Shown here piece by piece: positions 1 through 7,165 of a stretch of DNA of 7,165 nucleotides. The notes beneath the pieces were generated by a model. The model made no database searches and was not told where the DNA came from. It saw only the letters and a program-made list of their open reading frames with translations. Source of the stretch: Trebonia sp. (GTDB taxonomy: Bacteria > Actinomycetota > Actinomycetes > Streptosporangiales > Streptosporangiaceae); NCBI GenBank assembly GCA_030038035.1, contig JASHPP010000753.1:1-7165 (forward strand), in the 5' to 3' direction. The first letter of the stretch is position 1, and each line of letters starts with the position of its first letter. The translations under genes were made by a program, and so were the position numbers.

Positions 1-563
1 ACGTTGACCACGCCGCGCTTGCGGGCGCACCAGGGCCCGTACACGTTGCCGAACCGGACCGCGACGGTCGCCAGCCCGTAGGTCTTCGCGTAGGCGTGCG
101 CGTAACCCTCGCCGGCCAGCTTGCTCGCCCCGTACGGGGAGATCGGCTTGGGCAGCGACCGCTCGTCGACGGGCGGCGTGGCGTCCCCGATCAGCGCTCC
201 GCCGGTCGACGCGAGCACGACCCGCCCGACGCCCGCCCGGCGAGCGGCGTCCAGGACGCGGAACGTGCCGAGCACGTTGACGTCGAAGTTCGTGCCGGGG
301 TCCTGCACGGAGCCGATCACCGAACCGGCCGCGGCCAGGTGGATCACCGACCGCAGGCCGGCCAGCGCGTCATCGAGCGCCGCGGCGTCGCGGATGTCGC
401 CCTTGACCAGCTCGGCGTCCACGCCGGTCAGGTGCGCGGCGTCGCCCGTGCTGAGGTTGTCGAGCACCCGGACGCGGTAGCCGCCCGCCACCAGGCGGCG
501 CACAAGCGTCGCGCCGACGAAACCGGCGCCGCCGGTCACCAGGACTCCTTCGGAACCGCTCAC
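1..563 (-). CDS. NAD-dependent epimerase/dehydratase (GalE-like), partial
   Basis: This is the N-terminal 187 codons of an extended short-chain dehydrogenase of the nucleotide-sugar epimerase/dehydratase family; the C-terminal, substrate-specific part lies beyond the left edge. Seen on the minus strand: a Rossmann glycine motif TGGAGFVG at residues 10-17, DNLSTG at 35-40 (the Asp that usually binds the NAD ribose), GDIRD near 55, HLAA at 75-78, the ASTGGA motif at 118-123 with the likely catalytic Ser/Thr, YGASK at 144-148 (catalytic Tyr144 and Lys148), and RFGNVYGP at 170-177. The family normally has about 310-330 residues. The GTG start is well fixed: an in-frame TAG lies four codons before it and the Rossmann strand begins within ten residues. 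No Shine-Dalgarno sequence is visible. A Tyr usual before Gly-Asp in the 'VYGD' motif is Ile here (ALIGD). The fold is sure; the exact sugar substrate cannot be told. It is transcribed away from the kinase and has no evident link to the box genes. Confidence 0.93.
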   Translation of the reverse strand, partial: MSGSEGVLVTGGAGFVGATLVRRLVAGGYRVRVLDNLSTGDAAHLTGVDAELVKGDIRDAAALDDALAGLRSVIHLAAAGSVIGSVQDPGTNFDVNVLGTFRVLDAARRAGVGRVVLASTGGALIGDATPPVDERSLPKPISPYGASKLAGEGYAHAYAKTYGLATVAVRFGNVYGPWCARKRGVVN

Positions 564-572
564 AAGATGCGG

Positions 573-578
573 AGTCTA
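573..578 (-). promoter_or_regulatory. Candidate -10 box for a leaderless epimerase mRNA
   Basis: On the minus strand the hexamer TAGACT fits the actinobacterial TANNNT consensus and ends nine bases before the GTG start. Transcription would begin at or within about two bases of the start codon, which would explain the missing Shine-Dalgarno site. No good -35 hexamer is visible at the usual distance, so this rests on the -10 and the spacing only. Confidence 0.35.
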
Positions 579-741
579 CCGGCCGAACATCAAACCCACA
601 TTCATCCCGAACGAACCGTGGCGGCTCTCCCGGGCGGCAGTCACTCTGGTCACCCCGCGCCGCACCCAGGCCCAGCCGGACAACGGGAAAGATCCTCCAC
701 CCGGCTCACGCGGCCGGGCCTGCCGCCCGCCCGCGGGCGTG

Positions 742-759
742 CATAGACATACGCCTATG
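742..759. repeat. Short inverted repeat in AT-richer island before the kinase
   Basis: CATAG at 742-746 and CTATG at 755-759 form 5-base arms around an 8-base centre, in the only clearly AT-richer island of the divergent region. It lies about 65 bases before the chosen kinase start, a fair place for an operator or core promoter. The arms are short and could be chance. Confidence 0.25.
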
Positions 760-812
760 AGACCGCGCGACTGGTGCGCAAACTGGCACTATCGGGATGT
801 TCGGACACAAGC

Positions 813-818
813 GGGAGG
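813..818 (+). promoter_or_regulatory. Shine-Dalgarno site that decides the kinase start
   Basis: GGGAGG lies five bases before a GTG at 824. The ATG at 797 in the same frame has only a weak GGG directly before it, and the site itself lies inside the nine extra codons that start would add. The GTG is therefore the preferred start. Confidence 0.65.
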
Positions 819-823
819 ATACG

Positions 824-2548
<1,725 letters not shown>

Positions 2549-3391
2549 GTGGAAGCAGCGTCCCCGACGCTGTCCCGTCGTCATGAGGCAGGCGCGCCGA
2601 GCGTGCGCGGCATGCTCCTTACCCTACTGGGCGAATTCGTCCTCCCCGGCGACGGCGTGGCGTGGACGAGCGCCGTGCTCGCCGCCTTCGACCGGCTCGG
2701 GGTGGCGGAGAAGGCGACCCGCCAGGCCCTGATGCGCACGAGCAACGCCGGCTGGCTCAGCGCGGAGAAGATCGGCCGCCGCACCCGCTGGCGGCTCACC
2801 CCCTCGGCGACGAGGCTGCTGACCGACGGCGCGGAGCGCATCTACTCGTTCGGCCCGGCGCAGGAGCCGGCCTGGGACGGCCGCTGGGTGCTTGTGCAGG
2901 TCCGCATCCCCGAGTCCGACCGGCGCGCCAGGCACGTGGTCCGCACGCGGCTGACCTGGGCCGGGTTCGGCTCGCTCGGCGCGGGCCTGTGGATCAGCCC
3001 GCATCAGGACCGGGAGCAGGAGGCCGGGCGAGTCCTGCGCGAGGCGGGGGTCGCCGACGCGGCGCACGTGTTCGTGGCGCGGCGGACCGGCACGACCGAC
3101 ACCAGGGCGATGGTGGCGCAGGCCTGGGACCTGCCCGCCATCGAGGCGCAGTACGAGGAGTTCACCGCCGAATTCCGCGCCCAGGCGCCGGCCGACGCGG
3201 CCGACGTGCTCGCCCGCCAGCTCGAGCTCGTGCACGCCTGGCGCCGCTTCCCGTCCGTCGACCCGGCGCTGCCCCGCGAGCTGCTGCCGGCCAGGTGGAC
3301 GGGCATCGAGGCCGCGCGGCTGTTCGCCGAGCGGCACGAGCAGTGGCTGGCCGACTCGCGCCGTGAGTGGAAGCGCCTGAACGGCCTCTGA
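2549..3391 (+). CDS. PaaX-family transcriptional repressor
   Basis: A 280-residue protein of the PaaX family, whose founder represses phenylacetate degradation and is released by phenylacetyl-CoA. Visible order: an N-terminal winged-helix region (about 18-92) with MLLTLLGEFVLP at 22-33, a recognition helix around 55-66 (KATRQALMRTSNAGWL) and the wing GRRTRWRLT; a central Cas2-like part beginning WDGRWVLVQVRIPE (109-122) and GFGSLGAGLWISP (139-151); and a helical C-terminal part with EEFTAEFRAQ and LVHAWRRFPSVDPALPRELLP. Length and order match the family. The GTG start follows the kinase TAA with no gap and has GGAG (2538-2541) seven bases before it. Its place just before boxC, in the same direction, suggests it controls the box genes and senses benzoyl-CoA or a near relative; that effector is inferred. 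The name paaX is not assigned because no phenylacetate gene is present. Confidence 0.9.
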   Translation: MEAASPTLSRRHEAGAPSVRGMLLTLLGEFVLPGDGVAWTSAVLAAFDRLGVAEKATRQALMRTSNAGWLSAEKIGRRTRWRLTPSATRLLTDGAERIYSFGPAQEPAWDGRWVLVQVRIPESDRRARHVVRTRLTWAGFGSLGAGLWISPHQDREQEAGRVLREAGVADAAHVFVARRTGTTDTRAMVAQAWDLPAIEAQYEEFTAEFRAQAPADAADVLARQLELVHAWRRFPSVDPALPRELLPARWTGIEAARLFAERHEQWLADSRREWKRLNGL

Positions 3392-3404
3392 GCCGCGAGC
3401 CAAA

Positions 3405-3447
3405 ATGCTACGAACCATTGACGTGACACCGTAACTTCGTAGAGCAT
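3405..3447. promoter_or_regulatory. Inverted repeat overlapping the boxC promoter, likely operator
   Basis: ATGCTACGAA (3405-3414) and TTCGTAGAGCAT (3436-3447) are inverted arms that pair over ten bases except for a 2-base insertion in the right arm. The arms bracket a -35-like TTGACG (3418-3423), and the right arm covers a -10-like TAGAGC (3440-3445) after a 16-base spacer. A repressor bound here would block the promoter. The PaaX-family protein encoded directly upstream is the natural candidate, by position only. Confidence 0.5.
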
Positions 3448-3453
3448 AGGCAC

Positions 3454-5124
3454 ATGCCCCACGTCGACTTCCGCACCTGCCCGCAGCGGTACAGGCACTG
3501 GCGGCTGGACATCGACGGCCCGGTCGCCACGCTCACCATGGACGTCGACGAGCAGGGCGGCCTGGAACCTGGGTACGAGCTCAAGCTCAACTCCTACGAC
3601 CTGGGCGTGGACATCGAGCTGTACGACGCGACCCAGCGGCTGCGGTTCGAGCACCCGGACGTGAAGGCGGTCGTGGTCACGAGCGGCAAGGACCGGATCT
3701 TCTGCGCCGGGGCGAACATCCGGATGCTGGCCGCCGCGAGCCATCCGTGGAAGGTGAACTTCTGCAAGTTCACCAACGAGACCCGCAACGGGATCGAGGA
3801 CGCGACCGCGAACTCCGGGCAGACCTACATCGCCGCGCTGAACGGCACCGCCTCCGGCGGCGGCTACGAGCTCGCGCTGGCCTGTGACCACATCATGCTC
3901 ATCGACGACCGTTCGTCAACGGTGTCGCTGCCGGAACTCCCGCTGCTCGGCGTGCTCCCTGGCACCGGGGGCCTCACAAGGGTCACCGACAAGCGGCACG
4001 TGCGCCGCGACCTGGCCGACTACTTCGCCACCAAGGCCGAGGGGATAGGCGGCAGGAAGGCCGTGCAATGGAAGCTCGCGGACGAGGCTGTCCCTCGCGT
4101 CCGCTGGCAGGAGCAAGTGTCGCAGCGAGCCGTGGTGGCTGCCCGTGCCTCCACCCGCCTGCCCGGTGGCGTGGACCGCCCAGGCGTCGCGCTGACTGCG
4201 CTGCGCAAGACCCGCACGGACACGTCGGTTACCTACCCCCACGTGTCCGCCGCGCTTGACCGCGAGCGCGGGATCGCCGAGATCACGGTGTCCGGCCCGG
4301 CGGCCAGCCCTGCCAGCATCGAGGACCCGCACGCGGTTGGCGACGCGTTCTGGACGCTGGCGGTGACCCGCGAGCTTGACGACCTGATCCTGGACCTGCG
4401 CATCAACGAGCCCGAGATCGGCACCTGGGTCTTGCGCGCCCTGGGGGACGCGCGGCGCGTGCTCGACCACGACAACCTGCTGCTGGCCGCGATGAGCAGC
4501 GACTGGCTCGCGAACGAGATCGTGCTCTACCTCAAGCGCACGCTGAAGCGGCTTGACGTGACGAGCAGGTCGCTGATCGCGCTGATCGAGCCTGGCTCCT
4601 GCTTCGCGGGGTCGCTGCTTGAGCTCGCGCTGGCCGCCGACCGGTCCTACATGCTGTCCGGCCTGTTCGCGGACAGCGACGCCGGCACGGCGCCCGCCGC
4701 GATAACCGTCGGCGGCATGAACCTGGGCCCACTGCCGATGGGCAACGGGCTGACCCGGCTGCAGACGCGCTACCTCGGCGACGACGGCGCGCTTGCGGCC
4801 GTGGAGAAACGGGCAGGGGAGCCGCTGGCGGCCGGGGACGCCGAGGAGCTTGGCCTGGTCACCTTCGCGCCCGATGACATCGACTGGGACGAGGAGGTCC
4901 GCATCGCGATCGAGGAGCGGGCCAGCTTCTCACCGGACGCGCTGACGGGCCTTGAGGCGAACTACCGGTTCGCCGGGCCGGAGACGACCGAGACGAAGAT
5001 CTTCGGCCGGCTGACCGCCTGGCAGAACTGGATCTTCTACCGCCCGAACGCGTCCGGTCCCGACGGCGCGCTGCGCAAGTACGGGACCGGCCAGCGGGCA
5101 GATTTCGACCGGAAGCGAGTGTGA
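3454..5124 (+). CDS. boxC: Benzoyl-CoA-dihydrodiol lyase (2,3-epoxybenzoyl-CoA ring cleavage)
   Basis: BoxC is a cytoplasmic crotonase-fold enzyme that opens 2,3-epoxybenzoyl-CoA with two waters to 3,4-dehydroadipyl-CoA semialdehyde and formate. The 556 residues match the usual BoxC length. The crotonase core is clear: oxyanion-hole segment FCAGANIRML (83-92), NGTASGGGYELALACDH (130-146) and LPELPLLGVLPGTGGLTR (159-176). Glu139, Glu161 and Cys104 keep the spacing I recall for the active-site Glu146, Glu168 and Cys111 of the Burkholderia enzyme. A second, degenerate crotonase-like half follows (about 262-480, with CFAGSLLELALAADRSYML at 383-401), and the C-terminus has the characteristic WQNWIFYRPNA segment. 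The ATG has no useful Shine-Dalgarno site but sits about eight bases after a -10-like hexamer, so the mRNA may be leaderless. The stop overlaps the boxB start by four bases. General enoyl-CoA hydratase is excluded by the length and C-terminus. Confidence 0.95.
   Translation: MPHVDFRTCPQRYRHWRLDIDGPVATLTMDVDEQGGLEPGYELKLNSYDLGVDIELYDATQRLRFEHPDVKAVVVTSGKDRIFCAGANIRMLAAASHPWKVNFCKFTNETRNGIEDATANSGQTYIAALNGTASGGGYELALACDHIMLIDDRSSTVSLPELPLLGVLPGTGGLTRVTDKRHVRRDLADYFATKAEGIGGRKAVQWKLADEAVPRVRWQEQVSQRAVVAARASTRLPGGVDRPGVALTALRKTRTDTSVTYPHVSAALDRERGIAEITVSGPAASPASIEDPHAVGDAFWTLAVTRELDDLILDLRINEPEIGTWVLRALGDARRVLDHDNLLLAAMSSDWLANEIVLYLKRTLKRLDVTSRSLIALIEPGSCFAGSLLELALAADRSYMLSGLFADSDAGTAPAAITVGGMNLGPLPMGNGLTRLQTRYLGDDGALAAVEKRAGEPLAAGDAEELGLVTFAPDDIDWDEEVRIAIEERASFSPDALTGLEANYRFAGPETTETKIFGRLTAWQNWIFYRPNASGPDGALRKYGTGQRADFDRKRV
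5111..5115 (+). promoter_or_regulatory. Shine-Dalgarno site that decides the boxB start
   Basis: GGAAG inside the end of boxC lies five bases before GTG 5121. The alternative starts TTG 5130 and GTG 5133 lack such a site, although GTG 5133 would give an N-terminus (DYAEKIPNN) nearer to that of other BoxB proteins. Confidence 0.5.
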
Positions 5125-6539
5125 TCCTCTTGGTGGACTACGCGGAGAAGATCCCCAACAACGTCAGCCTCCACGAGGACAGGCGGCTGCAGCGGGCCCT
5201 GGAGTCGTGGCAGCCCAACTTCCTGTCCTGGTGGCAGACCATGGGCCCGACCCTGCCGACCCAGGACGTGTACCTGCGCACGGCGGTCAACGTGGGCCGC
5301 GAGGGCTGGGCGCACTTCGGCCATGTGCCGATGAAGGACTACCGGTGGGGGATCTTCCTGGCCGAGGCGGACCAGGACCGGCGGGTCGGGTTCGGCCAGC
5401 ACAAGGGCGAGTCGGCCTGGCAGAAGGTGCCCGGCGAGTACCGCGCCGACCTGCAGCGGCTCATCGTGATCCAGGGCGACACCGAGCCGGCCAGCGTCGA
5501 GCAGCAGCGGAACCTCGGGGCCACCGCGCCGTCGCTGTACGACCTGCGCAACCTGTTCCAGGTGAACGTGGAGGAGGGCCGCCACCTGTGGGCGATGGTG
5601 TACCTGCTGCACGCCTACTTCGGCAGGGAGGGCCGGGAGGAGGCCGAGGAGCTGCTGCACCGTAACTCGGGCAGCGCCGACGCCCCGCGGATCCTGGGGG
5701 CGTTCAACGAGGAGACGCCGGACTGGCTGTCGTTCTTCATGTTCACCTACTTCACCGACCGCGACGGCAAGTACCAGCTCGGGACGCTTAAGGAGTCAGC
5801 CTTCGATCCGCTGTCCCGGACCTGCGAGTTCATGCTCAAGGAAGAGGCCCACCACATGTTCGTCGGGACCACAGGCGTCGACCGTGTGGTGGAGCGGACC
5901 GCTCAGGTCATGATCGAAAACGACACCGACGACGTAGCGGCATTGGGGGCGATCCCGCTGCCCGTCGTGCAGAAGTACCTGAACTTCCACTACAGCGTCT
6001 CCCTCGACCTGTTCGGCGGGGAGACCTCCACCAACGTCGCCAACTACTACACCGCGGGGCTCAAGGGCCGCTGGATGGAAGAGCGGCGCAGGGATGACCA
6101 CAAGCTCGCGGACGACTCGATCATGGTGGATGCCCTCGTCGACAACCAGATCGGCCAGACCGAGGTGTCCGCCCTGACCGGACTCAACACCGACCTGCGC
6201 CGCGAGTACATCGCGGACTGCGAGGGCGGCGTCAAGCGCTGGAACCGCATCCTGGCGGGGGCGGACCTGCCGCACCGGCTGGCGCTGCCGCACGTGGCGT
6301 TCAACCGCAAGGTCGGCGCGTTCGCCGGCATCGAGGCCGCGCCGACCGGAGAGATGCTATCGGCGCAGGAGTGGGCGCGGCGCAAGGGGCAGTGGCTGCC
6401 GACCGACACCGACAAGACGTTCGTCCGGTCGCTGATGCGGCCGGTCTACGAGCGCGGCAAGATCGCCGCCTGGCTTGCGCCGCCCCGCAACGGCATCAAC
6501 GGCAAGCCGTTCGACTATGACTACGTACACCTCTCGTAG
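5121..6539 (+). CDS. boxB: Benzoyl-CoA 2,3-epoxidase, diiron oxygenase subunit
   Basis: BoxB is the soluble diiron component of benzoyl-CoA epoxidase; with O2 and electrons from the NADPH reductase BoxA it forms 2,3-epoxybenzoyl-CoA. The 472 residues match the family length. The start DYAEKIPNNVSLHEDRRLQRA is typical, and two ExxH iron motifs are present: EEGRH (Glu152, His155) and KEEAHH (Glu242, His245). With Glu122 (GDTEPAS) and Asp213 (FTDRD) they sit at a constant +2 offset from the ligands I recall for the Azoarcus enzyme (Glu120, Glu150, His153, Asp211, Glu240, His243), so the iron site looks intact. GTG 5121 overlaps the boxC stop (GTGA), which implies translational coupling and near-equal amounts of the two enzymes. 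boxA is not in the window; electrons must come from a gene farther downstream or elsewhere. Confidence 0.96.
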   Translation: MILLVDYAEKIPNNVSLHEDRRLQRALESWQPNFLSWWQTMGPTLPTQDVYLRTAVNVGREGWAHFGHVPMKDYRWGIFLAEADQDRRVGFGQHKGESAWQKVPGEYRADLQRLIVIQGDTEPASVEQQRNLGATAPSLYDLRNLFQVNVEEGRHLWAMVYLLHAYFGREGREEAEELLHRNSGSADAPRILGAFNEETPDWLSFFMFTYFTDRDGKYQLGTLKESAFDPLSRTCEFMLKEEAHHMFVGTTGVDRVVERTAQVMIENDTDDVAALGAIPLPVVQKYLNFHYSVSLDLFGGETSTNVANYYTAGLKGRWMEERRRDDHKLADDSIMVDALVDNQIGQTEVSALTGLNTDLRREYIADCEGGVKRWNRILAGADLPHRLALPHVAFNRKVGAFAGIEAAPTGEMLSAQEWARRKGQWLPTDTDKTFVRSLMRPVYERGKIAAWLAPPRNGINGKPFDYDYVHLS

Positions 6540-6561
6540 CTCCACCTGCTCCCGGGCCCAC

Positions 6562-6746
6562 CACCTCCACACCCGACAGCACCCGGCACATCACTACTAA
6601 CCCCACTATGTACCCGCACCTACCAGCCCACAGGAACGCTCCACAACAACCACCCATCCCACTCCTCGCACACACCTACGACCCCACAGCAGGGCACACC
6701 GCCACCACCCACCGCCAACCCCACACGCACCTACCACCCCACAGCA
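6562..6746 (+). repeat. Four degenerate 19-20 base repeats with 55-56 base period
   Basis: The element CACCTACCACCCCACAGCA is found at 6728-6746; with one mismatch at 6673-6691; with two mismatches at 6617-6635; and in weaker form, one base longer, at 6562-6581 (starts CACCT, ends ACAGCA). The copy starts are 55, 56 and 55 bases apart. The 35-37 bases between copies are not alike beyond their C/A richness. A period not divisible by three argues against a coding origin. Confidence 0.65.
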
Positions 6747-6750
6747 ACCG

Positions 6751-6755
6751 AAGGA
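6751..6755 (+). promoter_or_regulatory. Ribosome binding site of the ligase gene
   Basis: AAGGA lies nine bases before ATG 6765 and follows directly the last copy of the leader repeat; it is the first purine-rich stretch after the C-rich leader. Confidence 0.55.
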
Positions 6756-6764
6756 CGGCAGGCG

Positions 6765-7165
6765 ATGACGCAGCTGTTCAACGCATGTGAGTACCTGCTC
6801 GACCGGCGCGTGTCCGCGGGGGACGGGCAGCGGACCGTGCTGACCGGCCCGGCCGGCGACGTCACCTACGCCGAACTGCACGACCGCGTCTGCCGCACCG
6901 CCGCCGGGCTGCGCGCGGTGGGCCTGCGGCCCGAGCAGCGGCTGCTGATGGTGATGTCCGACTCGCCAGAGTTCGTCGTCGTTTACCTGGCCGCGATGCG
7001 GGTAGGCGCGATCCCGGTGCCTGTCTCGACGATGCTGCACTCCGATGGCATCGCGGAACTGCTGCGGGACTCGCGCGCCGGCTTTCTCGCGGTCACCCAC
7101 GAGTTCGCCTCGGCGGCGGAGTCGGCCGCCGCGGAGGCGTCCGAACTGGCCGGGGTACTGGCGGA
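6765..7165 (+). CDS. Benzoate-CoA ligase family protein, partial (N-terminal part)
   Basis: The first 133 codons of an AMP-forming acyl-CoA synthetase (ANL superfamily), cut by the right edge. A full member has about 510-530 residues. Seen: the start MTQLFNACEYLLDRRV (1-16), which matches the FNAA-x-Y-LLDR pattern of benzoate-CoA ligases; VTYAELHDRVCRTAAGLRAVGLRPEQRLLMVMSDSPEF (33-70); and the conserved VGAIPVPVSTML (80-91). The AMP-binding P-loop, the A5/A8 motifs and the catalytic Lys lie outside, so activity and substrate cannot be judged. With boxC and boxB it would activate benzoate with ATP and CoA, feeding the epoxidase. The ATG is set by AAGGA nine bases before it. Related aryl-CoA ligases (2-aminobenzoate, hydroxybenzoate) are possible but less likely here. 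Confidence 0.88.
   Translation, partial: MTQLFNACEYLLDRRVSAGDGQRTVLTGPAGDVTYAELHDRVCRTAAGLRAVGLRPEQRLLMVMSDSPEFVVVYLAAMRVGAIPVPVSTMLHSDGIAELLRDSRAGFLAVTHEFASAAESAAAEASELAGVLA

Larger units (their letters stand above)
564..823. other. Divergent intergenic region, epimerase / kinase
   Basis: About 260 bases separate the two divergent starts and should hold both promoters. Visible elements are the minus-strand -10 candidate at 573-578, a 10-base GC palindrome GCCCGCGGGC at 729-738, and a short inverted repeat at 742-759. I see no convincing small gene, tRNA, terminator or riboswitch. Open frames running through the region are GC-driven shadows. Confidence 0.6.
6540..6764 (+). other. C-rich, G/T-poor boxB-ligase leader; possible Rho-binding region
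   Basis: The 225 bases between boxB and the ligase gene contain, by hand count, 116 C, 60 A, 32 G and 17 T, a bias unlike any other part of the window. An RNA from this strand would be largely unpaired and rich in pyrimidine-C dinucleotides, the known character of Rho-utilisation sites. No intrinsic terminator (stem plus U run) is present. A periodic repeat fills most of it. A weak promoter-like ACTATGTA near 6605-6612 has no partner -35. Confidence 0.55.

Noticed and set aside
96..746. Plus-strand open frame of 216 codons over the epimerase and the intergenic region
   Set aside because: No recognisable domain and antisense to a clear Rossmann-fold protein.
2624..3418. Minus-strand open frame of 264 codons antisense to paaX
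   Set aside because: Low-complexity Arg/Pro/Gly protein; the plus strand encodes an intact PaaX-family protein.
6551..6560. Intrinsic terminator after boxB (CCCGGG palindrome)
   Set aside because: The stem is too short and no U run follows.
6562..6746. CRISPR array
   Set aside because: Repeats are only 19-20 bases, imperfect, and lie in a low-complexity C/A-rich leader; no cas gene is near. The Cas2-like fold of PaaX-family proteins is a shared fold, not a CRISPR link.
6608..6790. Plus-strand 60-codon frame (His/Pro-rich) in the leader, as a leader peptide
   Set aside because: No Shine-Dalgarno site, runs out of frame into the ligase, and the repeat period of 55-56 is not a multiple of three, so the repeats do not encode a repeated peptide.
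6606..7100. Minus-strand open frame of 164 codons over the leader and ligase start
   Set aside because: The Gly/Val/Trp-rich end merely reflects the C-rich leader read backward; the plus strand encodes a clear ligase N-terminus.

Overview
The base composition (very GC-rich, with C or G at most third codon positions), GTG starts, few Shine-Dalgarno sites, and a PASTA-less transmembrane Ser/Thr kinase point to a high-GC actinomycete chromosome. Genus cannot be fixed from the sequence. No RNA gene, insertion sequence, true CRISPR array or prophage signal is visible.

Left part: positions 1-563 carry the first 187 codons of a minus-strand NAD-dependent epimerase/dehydratase (GalE-like extended SDR), cut by the window edge. 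A divergent intergenic region of about 260 bases follows. A plus-strand gene then encodes a membrane Ser/Thr protein kinase: cytoplasmic catalytic domain, Ala/Pro-rich juxtamembrane linker, one membrane helix, and an extracytoplasmic domain of about 145 residues with four cysteines and unusual codon use.

Right part: the kinase stop codon directly abuts a gene for a PaaX-family repressor. It is followed by three genes of the aerobic benzoyl-CoA ('box') pathway. These are boxC (benzoyl-CoA-dihydrodiol lyase, ring cleavage), boxB (diiron benzoyl-CoA 2,3-epoxidase) with a 4-base GTGA overlap, and, after a 225-base leader, the start of a benzoate-CoA ligase gene cut by the right edge. Together they would activate benzoate to benzoyl-CoA, epoxidise the ring to the 2,3-epoxide, and open it hydrolytically to 3,4-dehydroadipyl-CoA semialdehyde plus formate. 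The reductase BoxA and the semialdehyde dehydrogenase BoxD are not in the window.

The most interesting non-coding signals are three. First, the 225-base boxB-ligase leader has extreme strand asymmetry (by hand count C 116, A 60, G 32, T 17) and holds four copies of a 19-20 base element at a regular 55-56 base period. Second, an interrupted inverted repeat lies between paaX and boxC and overlaps a promoter that may give a leaderless boxC mRNA; it shares the 7-mer ATGCTAC with the region just before paaX. Third, three TTA leucine codons cluster in the last 26 codons of the kinase. A working model is that the PaaX-family protein represses boxCB and itself and is released by benzoyl-CoA or a related CoA thioester. 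That is inference.
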